Positions 52,001 to 59,022 of a stretch of 64,000 bases of DNA are shown here, in pieces. This DNA comes from JBKPNZ01 sp046732895. GTDB taxonomy: Bacteria > Actinomycetota > Thermoleophilia > Solirubrobacterales > 70-9. The translations under genes and the position numbers were made by a program. The first letter of the stretch is position 1. Every line of letters starts with the position of its first letter. The stretch covers positions 5,353-69,352 of the forward strand of contig JBKPNZ010000014.1 in assembly GCA_046732895.1 (NCBI GenBank), written 5' to 3'. Below the pieces are notes generated by a model, which saw nothing but the letters and a program-made list of their open reading frames with translations, had not been told where the DNA came from and did not search any database.

Positions 52001-52367
52001 CAGTGCTCTTCCAAACACCGCCGCGGGCCGCCGCGGCATAGAGAATCGAGGGGTCATCGGGATTGACGACGATCTCGGTGACACGACCGCTGACGAGCAC
52101 GCGTACGCCGCCGTAGGTCTGTCCGCGAGGTATCGCAGTCGGGCCGAGCTGCACCCAATTACTCGCTCCGGCCACCACCGGAGAGGCGACCGGCGAGAGA
52201 ACCTCTCGGCGAGCTGCGCGGATCGCCGCAGCTCTCAACCTGGCCAGCGAGCGCTTCTTCCGCGCCCCGCGTGAGCGGGCGCCCACGTGGGCTCCAGCCC
52301 GAGCTCGCGGGTCATCCTTCGCGTCTCGGGCCTTGGTCCGGCTCGCGCTGCTGGCGTCTGGCGGCAT
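49017..52367 (-). CDS. Large Asp-box beta-propeller protein
   Basis: A 1116-residue protein of the sortilin/BNR type. From about residue 70 it has many Asp-box or WD-like propeller strands: KSTDEGATW, KSLDGGGTW, RTRDGGANW, RTTNGSGGNP, RSTDGGASW, RTTNGGSTW, each following a VYAAF-like blade strand. From about 760 a second region has Ig/CARDB-like sandwich text (VYVQAHNRGVATATGTQVKILYAN) and an unusual tail about 940-1116. The first 60 residues are Arg/Lys/Ala-rich with no signal peptide, although the fold is typical of exported proteins. ATG 52367 has GGGAG upstream. Function unknown; no sialidase residues assigned. Confidence 0.82.
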   Translation of the reverse strand: MPPDASSASRTKARDAKDDPRARAGAHVGARSRGARKKRSLARLRAAAIRAARREVLSPVASPVVAGASNWVQLGPTAIPRGQTYGGVRVLVSGRVTEIVVNPDDPSILYAAAARGGVWKSTDEGATWAPKSDNEMSLAMGALALAPSAPDTLYAGTGEGNIYYYRITYPESSVNESYEGAGVLKSLDGGGTWTLQGATQFTGAAFYGIAVHPTDPDTAFAATTQGLFRTRDGGANWNQLSNGLPAISPTVLAATDVAIDPADPSTVYAAFWGRGVYRTTNGSGGNPSFSKITGIPAGSGRIAIAISPSNPARVFAMVSDAGDFLSGIYRTTLAATPTWQALSLTGVGIDVYGAYTLNIAVDVSTPDILYVSGVSLYKVERGSSGNWHATDVGGSIHPDNHALATHPSDDLTIYAGSDGGVYRSTDGGASWDDSINTDLCIAQFEFIDQDPTSDAVAVGGTQDNGTEQFRGSGVFHHAADGDGGVAMVDQSNPRNVIHTYYSPSPQRSTQGGAFGTYSDVSGGLVGYALFYPPMDACATNANRVAFGTDRVCLDNSQGTGGWPTRVNLPGASGLVSALDYVSASLIYAATSAGEVYRLAASGGSWTATAIHSAPLPNRWIWDVAAVPGDPNTIVVVLAGFGTGHAWRGAVAAGGTSATWTNASGTPPSSLPDVPANSLQIEPAAPSTIYVGTDIGVYRTTNGGSTWASFNNGLPNTAIFDLRLQSATRLLRAATHGRGMFERRLDVTSTPNVELYVRDHVMDAGHTSPTPAPVDATYDDPRQGVVLGTPQWWWQCADVKIDSVEGSPPAFQMPAADVDFVAFESRLSHRSVKRGTVNRVYVQAHNRGVATATGTQVKILYANASSGLPPLPADFWSAFPNDPAATSAWTPIGSYKTAPPIPPAREAILKWNWTPPLTTAEHTCLLVVMDSPADPIPTANRVLDVATLVTAERRVGLRNLHVVDAPAGAPTLVELAFTAAVKEDVVIFALPGASWSVGLLVSKRRADGVTGHGFKAGSVTKQLQTALKQRAEDEPRREFDRDLLRSPALLQLDTKAGGASIQGLATPKAETQGFLVIRPTDRARDASLSILQHAVGDKAAVVGGNTFVLRRSPAGRN

Positions 52368-52562
52368 CGCTGCTCCCTTCCGTGGAGTCGACCCCCCAAG
52401 CCTCGCGAAGAGACGAGCTCACCCTCTCACCGTGCCGCCGTTACGTCAAGTCTGCGCAACGGCCAACCCTCCACAGAATTGTCAAGACTTACCTACAGCC
52501 TGGGGGGCGAGGCCGTCGAGTGTGGGATTCACCCGAACATATCCGGCAAATCGTCCACTCGA

Positions 52563-53310
52563 TCCGCCGATCAGGTCATTTCCCGCCTGGCGGCTCGACA
52601 GCGCGGTGTCGTTGCGCGGTGGCAGCTCCTTGAAGTCGGCGTCACGGCCCATCAGGTCGACTGGCGCCTCCGCAACCGGCCGCCTTCACGAGCTCCACCG
52701 CGGCGTCTACCTCGTCGGCCACAGCGTCCCGCCGCCTCTCGCCGCAGAGCAGGCGGCCCTGCTGGCCCACCGCAATCAAGCCGTCCTCAGCCACCGCAGC
52801 GCCGCGAGCCTCTGGAACCTGCTCCCCTACCCGGCCACGGCGCCGGTGTGGATCACGATCCCGCCCGAGCGGAATCCGAAGCGGCCCGGAATCGAAACCC
52901 GCCGAGCCAGACTCGCCCGTCGCGACATCCGCTGGCACCAAGGCCTGCCTCTCACGAGCCCTCCCCGCACGATCCTCGACGTGGCATCGCTACTCGCCAA
53001 GGACGACCTGGAGTCACTCGTCGCCGACGCCCACTTCCGCCATCTGGCATCGGAGCCGGAGTTGCACGACCAACTCGCACGAAACCGCGGTAGGCGTGGC
53101 ACCGGGCCCGATGCGCGGCTCGTGGTCGAGGTTGATGGCTATGACGCGCATTCGGGGCGAGCTTCCTTCGAGCGCGATCGCCTGAAGCACGCAACGCTGA
53201 ACGCAGGCGGCTTGACCGTCATGCCGGTGACCGGGCGTCAGGTCGACCAGGATCCGGTCGGTGTCGTCGAACGGCTCCTCCGTGGGCTCGAAGATCGACT
53301 GGAGACTTGA
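52563..53310 (+). pseudogene. Broken AbiEi/DUF559-type gene
   Basis: Remnant of a protein with an AbiEi-like N-terminal helix-turn-helix and a DUF559 (Vsr-like) C-terminal nuclease domain. The first frame reads ISRLAARQRGVVARWQLLEVGVTAHQVDWRLRN, then a shift near 52675 (one extra C) moves the text to the next frame, GRLHELHRGVYLVGH and on to SHRSAASLWNL. A second lesion deletes the stretch between RGTGPD and ARLVVEVDGYDAHSGRASFERD, about 40 residues of the nuclease's first part. No good start codon lies in the first frame. The gene is therefore inactive as written. Confidence 0.72.
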
Positions 53311-53335
53311 CCGGAATATGTCCGGTCAAGTCTCC
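53301..53335. terminator. Perfect 14-bp inverted repeat at gene end
   Basis: GGAGACTTGACCGG (53301-53314), loop AATATGT, CCGGTCAAGTCTCC (53322-53335). The left arm includes the stop codon of the AbiEi-like remnant. It is a strong hairpin between that gene and the alcohol dehydrogenase gene. The sequence GAACATATCCGGCAAA at the other end of the remnant partly resembles it. Confidence 0.6.
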
Positions 53336-53367
53336 ACTCATGGGGCCGAAGCGGCAATCATGGGCAG

Positions 53368-54351
53368 ATGCGCGCAATGGTCCTCCACAAGCCCCGTGAG
53401 CCACTCGCGCTGCAAGAGCTCCCGGACCCGCAACCCGAAGCCGGCCAAGTGCTCATCCGCATCCGCGCGTGCGGCGTCTGCCGCACCGACCTTCACATCG
53501 TCGATGGCGAGCTCGATCGCCCGAAGCTGCCGCTGGTGCCCGGGCACCAGATCGTCGGCGAGGTCGTGGGGGTGGGCGATGGCGTCGAGCGGTTCGAGCC
53601 GGGGGCGCGCATTGGCGTGCCGTGGCTCGGTTGGACAGACGGCGACTGCCGCTACTGCCGCTCGGGTCGCGAGAACCTCTGTGAGCACGCGCGCTTCACG
53701 GGCTACGACATCGACGGCGGCTACGCCGAGCTCGCGGTCGCCGACGAGCGGTACTGCCTTCCGATCCCGCCTGGATTCGCCGACTTGCAGGCGGCGCCGC
53801 TCCTCTGTGCGGGCCTGATCGGCTATCGGTCGCTGCGGCTGTGCGGAGAGCCCGAGCGCCTGGGGCTGTATGGCTTCGGGGCCTCCGCCCACATCGTCTG
53901 CCAGGTCGCGGCGCACCAGGGGCGAAGGGTCTTCGCCTTCACCCGCCCCGGTGACTCGGAGACGCAGGCATTCGCCCGCAGTCTCGGTGCCGAATGGGCC
54001 GGTGGCACAGATGAGGCTCCAGAGGAGCTGGACGCCGCGATCATCTTCGCCCCGGTGGGCGATCTCGTGCCCACCGCGCTCCGCGCGCTTGCGCCGGGGG
54101 GAAAGTGCGTGTGCGCAGGGATCCACATGAGCGACATCCCGTCGTTCCCGTACGAGATCCTGTGGGGCGAGCGCGAGCTTCGCTCGGTCGCGAATCTCAC
54201 CCGCCGCGACGGCGAGGAATTCCTGGCGCTGGCGCCGGAGGTGCCGGTCCGCACGCAGATCACGACCTACCCGCTTGCCGCCGCCAACGATGCCCTGGGA
54301 GACCTGCGGAGCGGGTCGCTCGAGGGCGCGGCAGTCCTCGAGGTGGCGTAG
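53368..54351 (+). CDS. Zinc-dependent alcohol dehydrogenase family protein
   Basis: MDR alcohol dehydrogenase, 327 residues. Catalytic zinc region: ACGVCRTDLHIVDGEL and GHQIVGEVVGVG. Structural zinc region: GWTDGDCRYCRSGRENLC keeps three cysteines, but the first is replaced by Asp (TDGDC where homologues have TCG-C). The nucleotide-binding loop reads LYGFGASAHIVCQVAAHQG. This subgroup (propanol-preferring type) oxidises primary alcohols or reduces aldehydes. ATG 53368. The cupin gene converges at its end, two bases away. Confidence 0.9.
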   Translation: MRAMVLHKPREPLALQELPDPQPEAGQVLIRIRACGVCRTDLHIVDGELDRPKLPLVPGHQIVGEVVGVGDGVERFEPGARIGVPWLGWTDGDCRYCRSGRENLCEHARFTGYDIDGGYAELAVADERYCLPIPPGFADLQAAPLLCAGLIGYRSLRLCGEPERLGLYGFGASAHIVCQVAAHQGRRVFAFTRPGDSETQAFARSLGAEWAGGTDEAPEELDAAIIFAPVGDLVPTALRALAPGGKCVCAGIHMSDIPSFPYEILWGERELRSVANLTRRDGEEFLALAPEVPVRTQITTYPLAAANDALGDLRSGSLEGAAVLEVA

Positions 54352-54353
54352 GC

Positions 54354-54782
54354 CTAGCCGGCGAGCTCTGGCGGCAGCGCCTTCGGCCCGTCCGGGTACA
54401 TGCGGGCGAGCTGCTCTTCGCTCATCTCGAGCGTGCTCGACACCTCTTCCCTCGGTGCGCTGACGACGAGCCACAGCGCGTCCTCATTCCCATCGTTGAA
54501 GACCTGGCGTACCGACTCGGGCTCGACGAGGACAGCCGACAGCGGCGTGAGCGTCAGGACGTCCTCGTCAACACGCATCCGCCCGCTGCCCTCGAGCACC
54601 ACGTAGAGCTCGTGCCCACGGTCGTGCAGGTGCTTCGTCGAAGCCTCCCCCGGTGAGAGTCGCCAGAGGCGGGCCCCGAGCGTCGTCGCCTCGAGCTGTT
54701 TCGCGAGGTCGGTGTTGAGGACACCCATCTGGTTCGACGGGCGCCAGTAGGCATCCTCGGCGGTGAGCACTCGGTAAGACAC
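54354..54782 (-). CDS. Cupin-domain protein
   Basis: A 142-residue single-cupin protein. Cupin motif 1 is HLHDRGHELYVVLEGSGRM and motif 2 is around VEPESVRQVFNDGNEDALWLVV; the second motif lacks its usual His, so metal binding may be altered. GTG 54782 start (SYRVLTAEDAYWRPS). It lies 24 bp downstream of cofE on the same strand and may be part of the F420 operon transcript. Role unknown. Confidence 0.8.
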   Translation of the reverse strand: MSYRVLTAEDAYWRPSNQMGVLNTDLAKQLEATTLGARLWRLSPGEASTKHLHDRGHELYVVLEGSGRMRVDEDVLTLTPLSAVLVEPESVRQVFNDGNEDALWLVVSAPREEVSSTLEMSEEQLARMYPDGPKALPPELAG

Positions 54783-54806
54783 AGCGAGAACTCTAAGGCG
54801 GAAGAC

Positions 54807-55562
54807 TCAGCGAAAGAGGTCGTCCGCCTCGGCGCGCCGCAGCGCCGCCGCACCCGGGCCGTCGTCGTCGATGACGTAGCGCTCGAGGCCGCGAATCACC
54901 GCCGCCGGCGTACCCGAGGCCTTGTCGCGCACCAGGTCGGCCGCGGCGGCCGCCTCGTCGGCGACCGCCGGCGCCGTGGCTTTGAGCTCCATCCCCTCGC
55001 GGTCCCGCCGCCCACGCCAATCGTCGATCGGCGCCAGGCCGGCGCAACCGATCGCGACATCCACCTGGCCCAACCGCCAGGGCCGCCCGAAGCTGTCCGC
55101 GACGACCACGGCCGGCCGGGCTCCGCACGCGGTCATGATCTCTTCGCGTATTCGCCGCGCGGAGGCGTCGCCGTCTGCGGGGAGCAACGCGACGACCTCG
55201 TCACCCGGGACATTCGACGCATCGATCCCTGCGTTCGCGCACACCCAGCCACCGAGCGTTTCGACGATCAGCACGCCGCGCTCGGCGCGGACCACCCGCC
55301 GGCTCTGATCCAGGATGAGCTGGACCAGGCGCGGATCCCGCTCGAGCTGCGCCGCGAGTTCCCGCGCCGACCCGCCCGGCTCGATGTCCTGAAGCCGCGC
55401 CGTTCGGCCCTCGGCCTTCGAGACGATCTTCTGGGAGACGACCACGACATCGGTCCCGGAGAGCGCCGGCGCGGCCGCGGCGAGAGGCCCACCCAGCTCG
55501 TCGCCGGCGGCGACCTCGGGCATCCCTCCCAGACTGAGGATCTCGATCCTGGCGGCGATCAG
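54807..55562 (-). CDS. cofE: Coenzyme F420-0:L-glutamate ligase, single domain
   Basis: Adds gamma-linked glutamates to F420-0 with GTP. Visible: DVVVVSQKIVSKAEGR, GVLIVETLGGWVCANAGIDASNVPGDE (core), ADSFGRPWRLGQVDVAIGCAGLAP, and DDWRGRRDREGMELKAT. ATG 55523 would cut off the usual first strand; the frame upstream reads IAARIEILSLGGMPEV, as in homologues. A CTG at 55562 overlaps the cofC stop (CTGA) and is the likely true start, giving 251 residues. The C-terminal nitroreductase-like domain of actinobacterial FbiB is absent. Confidence 0.93.
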   Translation of the reverse strand: MIAARIEILSLGGMPEVAAGDELGGPLAAAAPALSGTDVVVVSQKIVSKAEGRTARLQDIEPGGSARELAAQLERDPRLVQLILDQSRRVVRAERGVLIVETLGGWVCANAGIDASNVPGDEVVALLPADGDASARRIREEIMTACGARPAVVVADSFGRPWRLGQVDVAIGCAGLAPIDDWRGRRDREGMELKATAPAVADEAAAAADLVRDKASGTPAAVIRGLERYVIDDDGPGAAALRRAEADDLFR

Positions 55563-56233
55563 CTGCCCTTCCGTATGCGCTCGAGCTCGGCAGCGGTCGC
55601 GGGCGCGCGGTCGGGGGCGCTCGCAAGCAGCGTCTCGAGTGCAGCCAGGTCGTCGGGTGTGTCGAGGTCGAGTGCCAGGGAATCGACCTGCTCAATGGAC
55701 ACGGCGAGGCCGCGCCGCTCGGCCCGCTCGACGTGACGCGCGCGGCTGCCCGGGCCGAAGGCGGGGCCGATCGCGTCGGCAGGCGCCAGCATCAGCGCGT
55801 TGGTGCCAGTGCCGTGGCGATCCGGAACGACCGCCACGGCGCCTTCCTGCATCCGTTCGAGCACGGCGTCCAGCTCGCGGGCATCGAGCAGGGGGCAGTC
55901 GCCGGGAAGGAGAGCTGCGCACCTCACTCCGAGCGCGATCGCCCTGATGATGCCCAGCGTGGCGGCCTCGGAATGACCATGGTCCGTCAGCTCCTGGAGC
56001 ACCTCCAGCGGGGTTCGCATTCGCTTGGCGGCCTCCAGGGCAAGACGCTCAGCGCGTCCCTCGCCGGTCACGATGATCACCCGCTCGATCGCGTTCGTTC
56101 CCTCGACCGCGTTGAGAACGTCGCTGAGCATCGCCTTCACTAGCGCTGCCCGCTGGGGGCGGTCGACCGCCTCCAGCAGTCGCTGCTTCGCGGCACCGAA
56201 GCGCTTCACGGGGATGATCGCGGTGGCGTTCAC
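55559..56233 (-). CDS. cofC: 2-phospho-L-lactate (or PEP) guanylyltransferase
   Basis: Activates the F420 side-chain precursor with GTP. The 224-residue nucleotidyltransferase-fold protein starts at GTG 56233 (NATAIIPVKRFGAAKQRL), overlapping the cofD stop (GTGA). GDCPLLDARELDAVLERM supplies the metal-binding Asp, and GTGTNALMLAPADAI the nucleobase region. In actinobacteria the homologue FbiD uses phosphoenolpyruvate, giving dehydro-F420-0; sequence alone does not settle which substrate is used here. Confidence 0.93.
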   Translation of the reverse strand: MNATAIIPVKRFGAAKQRLLEAVDRPQRAALVKAMLSDVLNAVEGTNAIERVIIVTGEGRAERLALEAAKRMRTPLEVLQELTDHGHSEAATLGIIRAIALGVRCAALLPGDCPLLDARELDAVLERMQEGAVAVVPDRHGTGTNALMLAPADAIGPAFGPGSRARHVERAERRGLAVSIEQVDSLALDLDTPDDLAALETLLASAPDRAPATAAELERIRKGS

Positions 56234-57156
56234 GCGGGGCTCAGAGTCGTGGCGAAGCGCACCACTTCCTCGGCGAGGGCGCGACGGCCCTCGGCGCCCT
56301 CCATCAAGGTGGGGCAAGTGTGGACGGCGATGTCCGTGGGGGGCGGGTCCGGATCACCGGCGTCCGTCACCAGGCCGTCGATGACTCCGGCGTAGAGGGA
56401 GGCGACCCCGGCAGCGCTCACCGGCCGCCCGATCGCCGCCATGAACGCCTCGGTCGGGCCCTTAACGGCTCGGCCCGCCACGAACGGGCTGACGGCGACC
56501 ACGGGCGCTCCGGCTCGGGAGATCGCCTCACGCATGCCCGGGACGGAGAGGATCGGCCCGATCGAGATCACGGGGTTCGAGGGACCGACCACGATGACCT
56601 CCGCGCCGGCGAGCGCCTCCCGGACCTCCGGCGTCGGCCGTGCCCGTTCGAGCCCTTGGACCTCGACCTCCTCGATCGGAGCCGCGCCGCCGTCGAGGAT
56701 CAGGAACTCCTGCAGGCCCCGCCAGCCCGACGGGGTCCGGATCCGGGTCGTGACGCGCTCCTCGCACATCGGCAACACGTGCGCGTCGGCGCCCAGGGCG
56801 CGCGCGATCTGTGCCTGGGCGGCGGTGAGCGTGCCGCCTTCGGCGATGAAGTGGGTGCGGTAGAGGCAGGTGGCCAGGTCACGGTCGGAGAGCTGGAACC
56901 AGCCGGGGGCGCCCAGCTGCTCCAGGCGCTCGGACACCGTGAAGGTGTCCCCGCGGATGCCCCATCCGCGTTCCTCGTCGATCTGATCCGCGAGCCAGTA
57001 CGTGATCAGATCCGGGTCCGGGGAGACGTGCAGGCCGTGAGCCATCACGTCGTCGCCGGTGTTGGCGATCACCGCGAGGTCGGAGCCGGCGAGCGCCTGG
57101 ACCCCCGCCGCGAGCTTCGCGCCACCGGTCCCGCCCGCGAGCAGCGCGACCTTCAT
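56230..57156 (-). CDS. cofD: 2-phospho-L-lactate transferase
   Basis: Joins FO to the GDP- or guanylyl-activated precursor to form (dehydro-)F420-0. The 308-residue protein has the opening LLAGGTGGAKLAAGVQAL, NTGDDVMAHGLHVSPDPDLITYWL, DRDLATCLYRTHF, and VVGPSNPVISIGPILSVPGM, all CofD signatures. ATG 57156. Second gene of npdG-cofD-cofC-cofE, 19 bp after npdG. Confidence 0.97.
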   Translation of the reverse strand: MKVALLAGGTGGAKLAAGVQALAGSDLAVIANTGDDVMAHGLHVSPDPDLITYWLADQIDEERGWGIRGDTFTVSERLEQLGAPGWFQLSDRDLATCLYRTHFIAEGGTLTAAQAQIARALGADAHVLPMCEERVTTRIRTPSGWRGLQEFLILDGGAAPIEEVEVQGLERARPTPEVREALAGAEVIVVGPSNPVISIGPILSVPGMREAISRAGAPVVAVSPFVAGRAVKGPTEAFMAAIGRPVSAAGVASLYAGVIDGLVTDAGDPDPPPTDIAVHTCPTLMEGAEGRRALAEEVVRFATTLSPA

Positions 57157-57175
57157 CCGCGGTGCCCGCTCCGCT

Positions 57176-57862
57176 TCAGGACCAGTGGTCGTCCTCCGGG
57201 AGGTTGGTGACCCGCAGACCGGCGTGGGTCTTGTAGCGGGTGTTGATCGAGATCAGAAGCGGCGTCAGCTGCTCGGCGATGCGGGCCATCTCCAGCGGGC
57301 CTGCGTTCACGGCACGCAGACCGGGAATGGCCTCGATCAGCACTGCCACTCGGGCCTTGTCCGCCTTGCGGTCGCCACACACGAGGACGTCCTCGTCGAG
57401 GTCGGCGGCGGGGTCGTTCAGGGTGGGGGCGCTGACGGTGTGAAGGGCGGCGATCACCGTGACGCCGTCGGGCGTCATCTCCTGCGCCTGCTGGGCAGCC
57501 GAGCCCTGCCAGACGCCGAGGGAGCGTGTGGCCTTGCCGCTCACCGCTGCCGCCAGCGGCACGGTGCAGTCGACCAGGATCTGCCCCGGTTCCAGGGCCT
57601 CCTGCAGATTCGTCAGGTTCTCCGACTGCGCTCGGAACGGCACCGTCAGGAAGACGATCGGGCCTCGGCGCGCGGCCTCCGCGTTCTCGAGGCCCTCGAC
57701 CTCGCCCTCGGGGGCCAGGTCCCGAACCCGCCGGGCGGCCTCGGCGGCACGATCGGTGCTGCGCGAGCCGATCACCACCGGCTGGCCCACCTGCGCCCAC
57801 CGCATCGCCAGCCCCCAGCCGAGGGCGCCGGTGCCGCCGATGATCGGGATGGGCTCGCTCAC
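57176..57862 (-). CDS. npdG: F420:NADP oxidoreductase
   Basis: Transfers hydride between NADPH and F420. The 228-residue protein has a Rossmann start PIIGGTGALGWGLAMRWAQVGQ, then VVIGSRSTDRAAEAA with the Ser/Arg pair that selects NADP, later VIAALHTVSAPTLNDP and DDVLVCGD-type DEDVLVCGDRKADK. It heads the F420 operon and would supply F420H2 from NADPH made by the pentose phosphate genes. GTG 57862, divergent from the SDR gene by 14 bp. Confidence 0.95.
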   Translation of the reverse strand: MSEPIPIIGGTGALGWGLAMRWAQVGQPVVIGSRSTDRAAEAARRVRDLAPEGEVEGLENAEAARRGPIVFLTVPFRAQSENLTNLQEALEPGQILVDCTVPLAAAVSGKATRSLGVWQGSAAQQAQEMTPDGVTVIAALHTVSAPTLNDPAADLDEDVLVCGDRKADKARVAVLIEAIPGLRAVNAGPLEMARIAEQLTPLLISINTRYKTHAGLRVTNLPEDDHWS

Positions 57863-57876
57863 AGGCGCCTGAGCAT

Positions 57877-58626
57877 ATGCTGCCGCCTTCGATGAGGCTG
57901 GAGGGCAGAAGCGCGCTCGTCACCGGTGGCGCTCAGGGGATCGGCGCCGCGATCGCGCGGCGCTTTCGGGCTGAGGGTGCGCGAGTCGTCATCGGCGACG
58001 TGAACGAGGAGGGCGCCGCCAGCGTGGCGGGTGAGATCGGCGCCGAGGCGGTCCTGCTCGACGTCACGGATGCCGCCGCCGCGGCGGCGCTGGTCGAGAG
58101 CGTCGGGCCATTTGACATCCTCATCAACAACGCCGGCACGGACGATTTCGGGTTCTTCACGGATATGACCCCCGAGCGCTGGAGGCGGATTGTCGCGATC
58201 AACCTCGAGGGGGTGTTCGCCTGCACGCATGCCGTGCTGCCGGCGATGCAAAGTGCCGGCTACGGACGGATCGTGAGCATCGCGTCGGAGGCGGGCCGGG
58301 TCGGCTCGAAGGGGTCGGCGGTCTACTCCGCCGCGAAGGGCGGCGTGGTGGCCTTCATGAAGACGATCGCTCGGGAGAACGGCCGGTATGGGATCACCGC
58401 GAACTCGATCGCGCCGGGCCCGATCGAGACGCCCCTCCTGATGGGCGCCACCGAGCTCGGTGAGATCGGCGACCGCATCATCCAGACGATGAAGGACCAG
58501 ACGCAGCTGCGGCGCCTCGGCCAGCCCGAGGAGGTGGCTGCCGCGGTGGCGTTCTTGGCCTCCGATGACGCCTCGTATGTGACCGGCGAGACGCTCGGCG
58601 TCTCTGGCGGCCTGGGGATGGTCTAG
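57877..58626 (+). CDS. Short-chain dehydrogenase/reductase
   Basis: A 249-residue SDR. Nucleotide motif VTGGAQGIGAAIARRF, NNAG motif ILINNAGTDDFGF, catalytic YSAAKGG with upstream SIASEAG (Ser). The C-terminus QPEEVAAAVAFLASDDASYVTG is typical of the FabG-like group. The acidic residue GDVNEEG after strand 2 favours NAD. ATG 57892 is an alternative start. First of a row SDR, thioesterase, HMG-CoA lyase, SnoaL-like; likely acyl-CoA or hydroxyacyl-CoA metabolism. Confidence 0.9.
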   Translation: MLPPSMRLEGRSALVTGGAQGIGAAIARRFRAEGARVVIGDVNEEGAASVAGEIGAEAVLLDVTDAAAAAALVESVGPFDILINNAGTDDFGFFTDMTPERWRRIVAINLEGVFACTHAVLPAMQSAGYGRIVSIASEAGRVGSKGSAVYSAAKGGVVAFMKTIARENGRYGITANSIAPGPIETPLLMGATELGEIGDRIIQTMKDQTQLRRLGQPEEVAAAVAFLASDDASYVTGETLGVSGGLGMV

Positions 58627-58630
58627 CGCG

Positions 58631-59002
58631 ATGGCTCTGGAGCCGGGGATGGAACGGACCGAGACGTTCATCGTCGAGGATCGCCTCGTCACCGACGTCG
58701 GCGGGACGATCGGCACGAGCGTCCTCTCGACCCCGGGAATGATCGGGATGATGGAGCGCTGCTCGTCAATCCTCGCGTTCGAGAACCTCGACGACGGGAA
58801 GGCGACCGTCGGCTTCGAAGTCTGCATCAAGCATGTCGCCGCGGCGCTGGAGGGCACCGAATGCACGACGCATGCCCAGCTCGAGGAGATCGTCGACGGC
58901 CGCAAGCTTCGCTTTCACGTGGAGGTCACGGAGGGTGAGCGCACGATTGGCGTGGGCACGCACGAGCGCCGCGTCATCGACGTCGGCCAGCTCGGTGGGT
59001 AG
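58631..59002 (+). CDS. FlK-like hot-dog thioesterase
   Basis: A 123-residue hot-dog thioesterase. It shows the Thr-Glu-His triad of the fluoroacetyl-CoA thioesterase FlK with the same spacings: Thr 34 (VLSTPGM), Glu 42 (MMERCS) and His 68 (CIKHVAAA), i.e. 8 and 26 residues apart. Most relatives of this type act on unknown acyl-CoAs, so fluoroacetyl-CoA is not implied. ATG 58631, four bases after the SDR stop, so coupled. Confidence 0.82.
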   Translation: MALEPGMERTETFIVEDRLVTDVGGTIGTSVLSTPGMIGMMERCSSILAFENLDDGKATVGFEVCIKHVAAALEGTECTTHAQLEEIVDGRKLRFHVEVTEGERTIGVGTHERRVIDVGQLGG

Positions 59003-59022
59003 GCCTTCGTAGGCTTTCTCGT

